From contig CAJTYM010000031.1 of the NCBI GenBank assembly GCA_910583835.1, forward strand, positions 1 to 48,937: a DNA stretch of 48,937 bases, written 5' to 3'. Made by a program: the position numbers and the translations under genes. This document shows positions 41,534-48,937 of the stretch, in pieces. Each line of letters starts with the position of its first letter. Position 1 is the first letter of the stretch. The notes under the pieces were generated by a model. That model was not told the origin of the DNA. It was given only the letters and a program-made list of their open reading frames with translations, and made no database searches. This DNA is from an uncultured Lachnospiraceae bacterium. GTDB lineage: Bacteria; Bacillota; Clostridia; Lachnospirales; Lachnospiraceae.

Positions 41534-41571
41534 GTGAATTATAAATATTTGGTAATTTTTTTGTAACATTT

Positions 41572-41742
41572 TGTAATAGTTCAGCCAGCCGAGATAAATT
41601 GGGGAAAATTGTGCTTGCACGAATTTTACACGATTCAGCTCGGCTGAGGGAACGCCATTTTATGAGCAAAGTTAGCTGCGAAGCAGCGAGAAAACGCCGT
41701 AGGCGTCTTTGCGAATGGCGTGAGCTGAACTATAATATTACA
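41572..41742. repeat. Interspersed hairpin-rich repeat, family A copy 2 (complete)
   Basis: The ends are inverted: TGTAATAGTTCAGC at the left and GCTGAACTATAATATTACA at the right. Nested stems follow: CAGCCGAG / CTCGGCTG with an inner AAAATT-GTGC / GCAC-GAATTTT, ACGCCAT / ATGGCGT, GCAAAG / CTTTGC, GCTGC-GAA-GCAGC and ACGCC-GTA-GGCGT. The stop codon of the RND gene lies inside the right terminal repeat. No protein is encoded. The element resembles a miniature mobile element or structured RNA. Confidence 0.7.
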
Positions 41743-44700
41743 GTTCTTCCTCCACCATGCTCTTGTTGCTGTAGAACAAATCGTAAATACAGGGCACGAC
41801 CACCAGTGTCATCAGCGTTCCGTAAATCATGCCGCCAATCGTGACAATCGCCATCGGCCTGCCCATATCGGAACCCATGTCAGAACCGAACGCCATTGTG
41901 GACATGGCAAAAATCGTCGTCAGCGCCGTCATCAGTATGGGGCGAAGGCGGGTCTTTCCTGCCGTCACGATGGCTTCACGTTTGTCCACGCCCTCTTTCC
42001 TGAGCTGGTTGATATATTCCACCATCACAATACCATTGTTGACGATGATGCCCACCAGCATGATAAATCCAATCATGGAAATGATACTGAGCACGTTATT
42101 GGTAATCAGCAGTGCGCCGAAACCGCCCGTCATGGCAAGCGGCACGGTAAAGAGGATGATAAAGGGCGCTCGCAATGACTGGAACTGCGCCACCATAATC
42201 AGATAGATGAATGCGATTGCCAGTATCAGCATCAGCACCAGCTGCTCCATGGCTTCGTTGATGCTCTCATCCTCTCCTGTCATCTCCACAGAATAGCCCT
42301 CCGGCAGCTCATAATCCCGCACTGCTTTCTGTACCTTGTCGCCGACCAGACCTACATTGTAACCTTTGTCAATTGCCGCCGTCACCTGTACATACCGCTC
42401 CTGTCCTTCACGTGAGATAGAGGTCAGGCTCTCCAATTCCTCAAAATCAGCCACCTGCGAAAGCTTGATTTCCTCCTCGTCCCCACTCTCCTTATCTGTA
42501 TAGGTAAAGGTCAGATTTTTCAGGCTCTCAATCGTAGCTTCATCCTGCTCCACGCTCTCCAGGTAAATATCATAATCTTTGATGTCCGTAGAAATCGTAT
42601 CGTCTGCTGTATCATCTGCCATCCGCTCTCCGACAAGCTGGTATATCTGCGCCACAGTCATGCCATACCTGGCAGCTTTCTCCTTATCTACGGTAATGCG
42701 GAACTCCTTCTCCGTCTCCTCCGCATTCGTGGCAACATCTGCAGTGCCCTCGACCCTACTGACAATCTCTTTCATATCATTTGCCATTGACTGTAATTTA
42801 TCCAAATCACGACCACGAATCTGTACAGTCAGGCCTTCGCCCGCCAAAGCGCCCATATCCATCTCGGACGTGCTGACGCTGATTTCCGCTTCCATATCCT
42901 TCGTCAGGTTCTTAATCTCCTCGGCAATCTTATCATTGCTCAGCTCCTTATCTTCCTTCACAAGGATATAGAGCGTGATATCATTCCCGCTGCCGCCGCC
43001 CATCAGGCTGGAAGCCATACCGCCGCCTCCCGCCATGGCGCCCACAGAATCCACATCAGCAATGCCCATCACTTTCTCGGTCACTTCGTCTGCCAGCTCA
43101 CAGGCCTCGGCAAATTCCGCATCCTCCGGCGGCGTAACCGTGACCGTCATCTGCGTACTCTCCATGTCCGGCATAAATTCTGTTCCTTTGGACAGGGAAC
43201 CCCAGACACTGGCAACGAGCAGCGCCACCATCACCAACAGCACCAACGGCTTAAATCTCAGCAATCTGCCCAGAACCACGCCATAGACATCCTGCACTTT
43301 GTCAAACCACGGGTGCCTGATATCCCTGGTCTTTTTCAGCATCCTGGAACCCATCATCGGCACAAACGTCAAGGCAATCAGCAGACTTGCCAACAATGTA
43401 TAGGCAATCGTCAGTCCCATATCCACAAAAAGCTGCCGCGTTATCCCCTCCACGAACACAATGGGGGCAAATACGCAAACTGTGGTTAACGTAGATGCTG
43501 TGATTGCACCGCTCACCTGCTTTGCGCCTTCCACTGCCGCCCGCTTCGCCGACAGGCCTTCCCCGCGCATGCGGTAAATATTCTCAATCACCACGATGGA
43601 GTTATCCACCAGCATACCGATTCCCAAGGCAAGCCCTGACAGGGAAATCATGTTCAGCGTAACGCCGCTGAAATACATGAGCACCACGGCAAAAACCACA
43701 GACACCGGGATAGAACATGCGATGACCAATGTCGGCTTGATGTCCTTGAGGAAAATCAGGAGGATAATAATGGCAAGGATTGCGCCGACAACCATATTAT
43801 TGAGCACGGAATCCACAATCATATCTATATAAATTCCCTGATCCATCAGGACTGATACCTGTAAATTTTCATCATTTTTCTGTAAACTCTCAAATTTCTT
43901 ATAAACACGTTTTGTCACATCGCCGGTAGAATATCCGGTCTGCTTCTCTATGGAGAGCATGACGCCCGGCCTGCCGTTTAAGCGCGCATACGATTCCTGT
44001 GCATTATCATTGACAATAATGTCTGCCACATCGGAAAGATGAATGGTCTCCACGCCGTCCATGCCGAGATCCATCAGAACCATATCCTTCAAGGCATCGA
44101 TGCTGTCTACAGCATCCCCGACACGCACCATGTAACTCTCACCCTCATCTGTAATATACCCGGCCGGCATGGAAAAATTCTGTGCCGTGAGGATATTCGT
44201 CAGAGTTTCCATGGTCAGTATCTTGTTTAAATCGGATGCATCATATGCCTCCTCCTTGGTATCTTCAAATTCGTCTTTGGCCTGCTGTAATTTTTCTTCC
44301 CCGCTGGCAAGCTGTGCAGACGCGCTGCCCATCTCCACGGAACCTGTAATCTGGCTCTTATTCAAGGTTGCAAGCGTATCATTGATGGTTGTCTTGCCCT
44401 CTGCCACGCTCGCAAGCCCGGACTCAATGGCAGCAATGCCGCCGTTAATCTGCACCAGCCCCTGTTCCGCTTTCGTAATGGATTCCGCTATGTAGGAAAC
44501 CAGCTTCTTGTCTGAGGCATCTGGTTTGAGGGTACTGCCCTCCTGCGAGGCAAGCTGCGATTTAATCTCGGAGAGCCCCGCCTCCACCTTGGCAAGCTGT
44601 GTCTCCAATTCGGTAAGCTGCTCCTGCGCCTGTTCAAGCTGCGCCTGCATCTTGGCGATATCCGCCTGGGACAGATTGCTCTGCGAGGGATTCATCTGGC

Positions 44701-45736
44701 TGGGGTCCATCTGCGACGGATCCATCTGCGATGGGTCTAACTGGCTGGGGTCTAGCTGCGAAAAGTCCACCTGGCTGGGATCCAGCCCTAACTGAGCTGC
44801 CATTTGCTGCAGCCCTTTCATTATCTTATCAATTGCCTCCGTCAGCTGTTCTTTCGCCTGAATCAGTTCCTTCACCTGCGTCTGCAGTTCCGTCAAGGAA
44901 GCAATTCCTGCCTCCGTCTGGCTCTTTGTATCCTTTAACTCGGCAAGTTTATTGTTTAAATCCGTCTCCGTCTGGAAAAGTTCAATTTTCTTGTCATTCA
45001 GCTGATTCTGCGCATCGCTGATCTGATTTGCCATGGATTGCTTTCCGCTGTCCAGCTCGTCTTTGCCGCTGCTGATTTCCTCCTCGGCATCTGCCATCTC
45101 ATTCTCCGCATCGGCAAATTTCTTATCCAGGGAAGCTTTGACTTTGTCGTTGATTTCGTCAATCTTTTTCTGGCTCAGCGTCACCTGTACCGATTCTTCC
45201 ACCAGGCCCGTGCCGGTCACGGAGGCAACACCCTCCACGCTCTCAATTTCAGGAATCAAATCTTTCTCCGTATAATCGCTGATCTGAAGATTGTCCTTAT
45301 CCTCCGCTTCCACGGCCGCAATCATAATCGGCAGCATGTCTGGATTCAGCTTCATAATAATCGGGTTGCCCACCTCATCCGGCCAGTAGCCGCTGATTTG
45401 GTCCAGGCTCTCCCGCATCTCCACCGTCACAGAGTCCATATTGGCAGTCTGCTCAAATTCCAGCACCACCATGGACATATTATTTGACGAAGTGGAACTG
45501 ATATTCTTGATATTGGAGGTGCTTGCCATGGCGGCTTCGATAGGCTGCGTCACCGCGCTCTCCACCTGCTCTGGGCTCGCGCCTGCGTAAGAAGTCACCA
45601 CAATCGCATATGGCAGGTTCATACTGGGCAGCAAGTCCGTGCTCATCTTGGTCAGGGATACCGCACCCAAAATGATTACCAGCACGATGCCCACAATTAC
45701 GGTGTAGGGTTTCTTGACACTGAATTTTGACAGCAT
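41738..45736 (-). CDS. RND-family (AcrB/HAE1-like) efflux permease with large coiled-coil insert
   Basis: A 1332-aa proton-driven transporter with 12 expected membrane helices. The first segment is KPYTVIVGIVLVIILGAVSL; helix 4 carries GLALGIGMLVDNSIVVIENI with the proton-relay Asp; helices 10-12 contain FIYLIMVAQFQSLRAPFII and GIIVNNGIVMVEYIN. Between residues about 195 and 500, inside the first porter region, sits an insert of about 300 aa, mostly coiled coil with Gln/Glu/Ala and a DPSQ(M/L) repeat (about 315-345). Normal family members have about 1050 aa and no such insert. No adjacent membrane-fusion-protein gene is seen. Substrate unknown. A TATAAT promoter is at 45791-45819 and AGGAGG precedes the ATG. 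Confidence 0.9.
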   Translation of the reverse strand: MLSKFSVKKPYTVIVGIVLVIILGAVSLTKMSTDLLPSMNLPYAIVVTSYAGASPEQVESAVTQPIEAAMASTSNIKNISSTSSNNMSMVVLEFEQTANMDSVTVEMRESLDQISGYWPDEVGNPIIMKLNPDMLPIMIAAVEAEDKDNLQISDYTEKDLIPEIESVEGVASVTGTGLVEESVQVTLSQKKIDEINDKVKASLDKKFADAENEMADAEEEISSGKDELDSGKQSMANQISDAQNQLNDKKIELFQTETDLNNKLAELKDTKSQTEAGIASLTELQTQVKELIQAKEQLTEAIDKIMKGLQQMAAQLGLDPSQVDFSQLDPSQLDPSQMDPSQMDPSQMNPSQSNLSQADIAKMQAQLEQAQEQLTELETQLAKVEAGLSEIKSQLASQEGSTLKPDASDKKLVSYIAESITKAEQGLVQINGGIAAIESGLASVAEGKTTINDTLATLNKSQITGSVEMGSASAQLASGEEKLQQAKDEFEDTKEEAYDASDLNKILTMETLTNILTAQNFSMPAGYITDEGESYMVRVGDAVDSIDALKDMVLMDLGMDGVETIHLSDVADIIVNDNAQESYARLNGRPGVMLSIEKQTGYSTGDVTKRVYKKFESLQKNDENLQVSVLMDQGIYIDMIVDSVLNNMVVGAILAIIILLIFLKDIKPTLVIACSIPVSVVFAVVLMYFSGVTLNMISLSGLALGIGMLVDNSIVVIENIYRMRGEGLSAKRAAVEGAKQVSGAITASTLTTVCVFAPIVFVEGITRQLFVDMGLTIAYTLLASLLIALTFVPMMGSRMLKKTRDIRHPWFDKVQDVYGVVLGRLLRFKPLVLLVMVALLVASVWGSLSKGTEFMPDMESTQMTVTVTPPEDAEFAEACELADEVTEKVMGIADVDSVGAMAGGGGMASSLMGGGSGNDITLYILVKEDKELSNDKIAEEIKNLTKDMEAEISVSTSEMDMGALAGEGLTVQIRGRDLDKLQSMANDMKEIVSRVEGTADVATNAEETEKEFRITVDKEKAARYGMTVAQIYQLVGERMADDTADDTISTDIKDYDIYLESVEQDEATIESLKNLTFTYTDKESGDEEEIKLSQVADFEELESLTSISREGQERYVQVTAAIDKGYNVGLVGDKVQKAVRDYELPEGYSVEMTGEDESINEAMEQLVLMLILAIAFIYLIMVAQFQSLRAPFIILFTVPLAMTGGFGALLITNNVLSIISMIGFIMLVGIIVNNGIVMVEYINQLRKEGVDKREAIVTAGKTRLRPILMTALTTIFAMSTMAFGSDMGSDMGRPMAIVTIGGMIYGTLMTLVVVPCIYDLFYSNKSMVEEEL

Positions 45737-45790
45737 TGTTTTTCCTCCTGTATATTTCCCTTTTGGCTGACGAATAAGTTTTCAGACTTC

Positions 45791-45819
45791 ATTATAAAAA
45801 GATTTCTGCCAAAATACAA
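45791..45819 (-). promoter_or_regulatory. Predicted promoter of the RND permease gene
   Basis: TTGTAT, 17 bases, TATAAT on the minus strand. The start codon is about 55 bases further on. Confidence 0.55.
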
Positions 45820-45875
45820 TTAAGAAAGTATAAAATTTCAACAATTCTGCAACTGTTTTTTCTTACAGGAAGATG

Positions 45876-45955
45876 ATTTCACGCTTTAGCGTGGCAAGGC
45901 CTTTGCTATAAGCAAACGGAAGCCACCGCACTGGCTTGCCCATGCGATGGCTTCC
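45876..45955 (-). terminator. Structured terminator region behind the GH127 gene
   Basis: GGAAGCCA-CGCA / TGCG-TGGCTTCC (45918-45955, 12 pairs around one mismatch) lies 12 bases after the stop. Two smaller palindromes follow: TTTGCT-ATA-AGCAAA and CACGCT-TT-AGCGTG. No long T-run is present, so efficiency is uncertain. Confidence 0.5.
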
Positions 45956-45966
45956 TAACAGTTATC

Positions 45967-48937
45967 CTACTTTACTGTAATGGTCACAACCTTTTTCTTC
46001 TTATTGTAAGTTTTGACCGTAATCTTAGCGGTTCCTTTCTTCTTCGCCTTTACCACGCCCTTGGAGCTGACGGACGCAACTTTCGGCTTATTAGACTTGA
46101 ACGTGCATTTACCCGCTGTTCCCTTGGGCAGTTTTACCTTGAGCTTCACGGTTTTGCCTTTTTTCAGGGTCTTCCGCGAAGGCGTAACCTTGGCAATCTT
46201 CTTAGGCGCTTTCTTTACTGTAATATTGTATACCTTTACAGAACCCGCCGGATTAGTTGCCTTAATCGTGGCTTTTCCAGTCTTTCGGGCAGTCACTTTG
46301 CCCTTTGGGCTGACGGTGGCAACCTTTTTGTTGGAGGTCGTGTAGGCATAGCCCTTTGCTGCCACGGAATACTTCTCCTTCACCCCGAGGGTTACTTTCT
46401 TAGTGGAGGTAACCTTCAGCTTCACAAGCCCTTTGATGGCAGCTTTCAGATTCGTATCTGCCGCATTTACCTGTGCCTGCGTTGCCTGGGGATTCCCGGC
46501 AATCTTCTCTGCATTGTCCAGCGCTGTCTTTAACGCCGCATAACTTGCTGCCGTGTAATCGGCTGCCTGATATTTTTTCGCCTCGGCAATCGTCTTATTC
46601 AGAGAAGCAACATCGACTTTCGTTACTTCGCCGCCTCCGTTTCCTCCCGTTCCTTTTTCCTGCAGGTTTGCTATGGCGTCACCTAAGGCCTTGCGGGCCG
46701 CTTCCACCTGTTCTTTGGTAGAGTCCGGGTCGTTCATCACCTTGCGGACATTTTCCAATGCTTCCAGGAATGCTGCATAGCTGGCGTCCGTATAATTGCC
46801 TTTTTCAATGCTTTCTGCCTTCTCAATATCACCAGCCAGTTCCGACACATCGACCGTTGACTTCACGATGGTAACCGTATACTCCGCCATCGTCTCATGG
46901 TCCTGTGCCGAAGCCTGAAAGGCTACTGTCGTGGTCGCATCAGCCAGGACAATGCGCCGCGCAACGGTGTCATCTACCAGGATATCATTCATAAAAATCA
47001 GTCCGCTGGGCGTGTTGGGAGATACCTTCATGGACACGCTCTGCGTAAGGGAATTCACCTTCAGCGTGTAATCCTTTGTCTCCTCATTCAGTTCCGGTGA
47101 GAGTTTCCCTGTATCGAAGCTCAGCGCAGACAGATTTGGGTTATGCCCATATTCCAAGGTATCCGTAGTCATTACGCCGTACAGGCCGCCCACATAGCTT
47201 GCGCCATTGCCCTGGAATTTCACGTTGATGACCGGGATTTTATTGCCCTCTTCATCCAGCACAAACTCTCCGGTGGAATCCTTCTTATATTCCGGCTCGC
47301 TCCAGTATTGCGCCGGAATCTCAATCGTATCTGTGTAGAACACATTAGTGCCTGCAGCGTCCGTGATTGACACATCCTGCAGCTTTTCCCCATTGATATA
47401 GAGCCCAAAGCTTCTGCCCTTATCGCCGGAATACCAGGTGCATTTGAGGTAATTCTTCTCAGACCCCGGATTAACCTGCAGGTCATAGCTGAACCAGCCG
47501 TCTTTCTGCGCATCGCGGTACAGACGCCCATTGAAGCTGCCTGTAGTGGATTTTTCATATTGGAGGTTCTTGGCAAATTCAGAGTTATTCTCGTCAAAGT
47601 TGGTCAGCGTATCAAGCGCCATCTCCTCCTCGCGCAGCCTTTCTTTCTTATCGCGGATACGCTTCTGCCCTGCTTCAGAACCTGGCTCCTCAAACATCAT
47701 ATACAGCCCATAACGCTCTTTGTAGCGCATAAAATGCGGTGTATAAATCAAATCCGCCGAATCCGTATTGTTTAACTTGAACTGAACCTTGCCGTCCTCG
47801 CTGTCTTCTATGCGCACCAGGTTTTCTTTGACATTGGCGAGCCACTCCTCCACAGTCATATCCTGCACGGTAATGACGCTTTGGCAGGTACTGTCCTTTG
47901 TGCCCACGCGGACAAGGATGCCGTTGGGGCTGTAGCCCTCGATGTTGTTGGTTCCCAACGCCGCGCTCAAAACAACCGGCCCATAGCGGAACGCCGCAAA
48001 TGCCTGGTTATCCTGGGTTGCATACGCCCTGACTTCCATGGGGAAAGTAAGTTTTATCACATCACCGGCTTTTACATCTTCCACTGTCACATAGCCGCTT
48101 TCCTCATCGTCTGCCGCTGCAAGCTCCGTCCCATTGACAAGGATGGAGGCCTCCCCTGCTACCCAGTCCGGGATACGGAGTTTGAGATTTGTCCCTGCTG
48201 CAACCTCCGACCCATCCAGGGCGGCAACCGTGACCGTAATTTCATCCTCATTGGGAATATTGGCTTCCTGCGTCAGTTTCAGATTCTGCTTCGCAAAAGC
48301 AAATGTATTGCTAAAATACATATTGACATATACATCTGATTGTTCGGTAAAATACATGGTGTCGCCAAGCTTGGAGAAATTCTCCATGCCGGTTCCGGTA
48401 CAGCACCAGAATTCATCATGCGGACGGTTAAATACCTTATTATATCCCGGCGCCATCGGCTGGAAATACATGGTCGTCCCCGTCTCTGGATTCTGGGAGG
48501 AAAGAATCGCATTGATATAGGTATTCTCATAGTAGTCCATATATTTCTTATCTTTGGTCAGCTTGTAGAGTTCCCTGGACAGTTTCAGCATGTTGTAAGT
48601 ATTGCAGGTCTCACAGGTGCTGGAACCATCGTAATCGCTCTTCGTGGCATCGTAGTAAAGTTTATCTGCATCATGGAAATGCTCAGACTGGCTGTTTCCT
48701 CCGGTAATGTAAGTGTGATGCTCTACCACGATATCCCAGAAATTCACGGCTGCTTCCTTATATTTCTCCAAATCTGCCTTTTCCGCTTCTGTCAGCGCAT
48801 CATAGTAGTCCTCGTTATCCATCATCACCGTGTAGCGTTTCAGCGCGCCGGTCAGTTTCGGTATCGTGGTGTTGGCATGTTTGCCGCTCAGCACATCCTG
48901 GTTCGCTGCCAGCGAATTAAATAACGTAACTTCGTCA
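45967..48937 (-). CDS. Secreted GH127 beta-L-arabinofuranosidase-type protein (5' end outside window)
   Basis: The frame is open to the window edge, so the N-terminus is missing; about 989 codons are visible. It begins inside a GH127 (DUF1680) domain: ITGGNSQSEHF (probable acid/base Glu), STCETCNTYNMLKLSREL (zinc-site Glu/Cys) and DEFWCCTGTGMENFSKLGD (nucleophile and zinc Cys pair). A carbohydrate-binding-like and cadherin-like part follows. Two FIVAR repeats come next (NYTDASYAAFLEALENV and DYTAASYAALKTALDNA), then two Big_2 Ig-like domains rich in Lys (VATVSPKGKVTARKTGKATI, VASVSSKGVVKAKKKGTAKI). It should remove L-arabinofuranose from plant or other glycans at the cell surface. No LPXTG anchor is seen. 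Confidence 0.88.
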   Translation of the reverse strand, partial: DEVTLFNSLAANQDVLSGKHANTTIPKLTGALKRYTVMMDNEDYYDALTEAEKADLEKYKEAAVNFWDIVVEHHTYITGGNSQSEHFHDADKLYYDATKSDYDGSSTCETCNTYNMLKLSRELYKLTKDKKYMDYYENTYINAILSSQNPETGTTMYFQPMAPGYNKVFNRPHDEFWCCTGTGMENFSKLGDTMYFTEQSDVYVNMYFSNTFAFAKQNLKLTQEANIPNEDEITVTVAALDGSEVAAGTNLKLRIPDWVAGEASILVNGTELAAADDEESGYVTVEDVKAGDVIKLTFPMEVRAYATQDNQAFAAFRYGPVVLSAALGTNNIEGYSPNGILVRVGTKDSTCQSVITVQDMTVEEWLANVKENLVRIEDSEDGKVQFKLNNTDSADLIYTPHFMRYKERYGLYMMFEEPGSEAGQKRIRDKKERLREEEMALDTLTNFDENNSEFAKNLQYEKSTTGSFNGRLYRDAQKDGWFSYDLQVNPGSEKNYLKCTWYSGDKGRSFGLYINGEKLQDVSITDAAGTNVFYTDTIEIPAQYWSEPEYKKDSTGEFVLDEEGNKIPVINVKFQGNGASYVGGLYGVMTTDTLEYGHNPNLSALSFDTGKLSPELNEETKDYTLKVNSLTQSVSMKVSPNTPSGLIFMNDILVDDTVARRIVLADATTTVAFQASAQDHETMAEYTVTIVKSTVDVSELAGDIEKAESIEKGNYTDASYAAFLEALENVRKVMNDPDSTKEQVEAARKALGDAIANLQEKGTGGNGGGEVTKVDVASLNKTIAEAKKYQAADYTAASYAALKTALDNAEKIAGNPQATQAQVNAADTNLKAAIKGLVKLKVTSTKKVTLGVKEKYSVAAKGYAYTTSNKKVATVSPKGKVTARKTGKATIKATNPAGSVKVYNITVKKAPKKIAKVTPSRKTLKKGKTVKLKVKLPKGTAGKCTFKSNKPKVASVSSKGVVKAKKKGTAKITVKTYNKKKKVVTITVK

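Noticed and set aside
41420..41540. T-box before valS
   Set aside because: The leader is too short and lacks the AGGGTGGNACCGCG antiterminator core.

Overview
The window looks like a chromosomal segment of an anaerobic Gram-positive gut-type bacterium, most likely Lachnospiraceae (order Eubacteriales/Clostridiales). This is inferred from gene content and style: an LCP/GT2/WbaP wall-polysaccharide cluster, many secreted proteins built from Fn3, SH3, FIVAR, Big_2 or leucine-rich modules, a cobalamin riboswitch, AGGAGG ribosome binding sites and sigma-A promoters with 17-bp spacers. Almost all genes lie on the minus strand. No rRNA, tRNA or CRISPR array was recognised.

Layout. (1) 1-3500: a hairpin-rich interspersed repeat, then a three-gene unit resembling Bacillus ydjI-ydjG-ydjH (SPFH protein, double zinc-ribbon membrane protein, TPM-domain membrane protein). 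(2) 3517-4633: prfB, read through a programmed +1 frameshift whose stop is UAA. (3) 4710-6473 (+): an AlkD-like DNA glycosylase, then a cobalamin riboswitch with two consecutive terminators in front of a cobI/cbiL methyltransferase. (4) 6470-15440: an accessory island. It holds ABC-transporter and XRE-regulator remnants, two inverted copies of a type I toxin-antitoxin-like locus (33-aa hydrophobic peptide plus a predicted antisense RNA), a giant secreted CHAP/ricin/C-type-lectin/LRR protein, a small lipoprotein cluster, a broken serine recombinase and a GC-rich hairpin repeat family, partly in tandem. (5) 15441-22771: lipoprotein amidase, pyruvate kinase, carbamate kinase-like enzyme, HtrA protease, GlmS. 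(6) 22785-38748: envelope region with two LCP proteins, three GT2 glycosyltransferases, a WbaP-type initiating transferase, a glucosaminidase, a second amidase, two more Fn3-rich reading units and a GGDEF protein. (7) 38771-48937: valS, a second copy of the hairpin repeat, a very large RND permease with a coiled-coil insert, and the 3' part of a secreted GH127 beta-L-arabinofuranosidase.

The conserved backbone serves envelope polymer synthesis and remodelling: GlmS makes the amino-sugar precursor, WbaP and the GT2 enzymes build a lipid-linked glycan, LCP proteins attach it, and the amidases and glucosaminidase cut peptidoglycan. The most unusual material is in the island: paired inverted toxin loci at both ends, a hairpin repeat family with compensatory changes, and a recombinase disrupted both by a 58-bp tandem array of that repeat and by an apparent template-switch mutation that made a perfect 18-bp inverted repeat.
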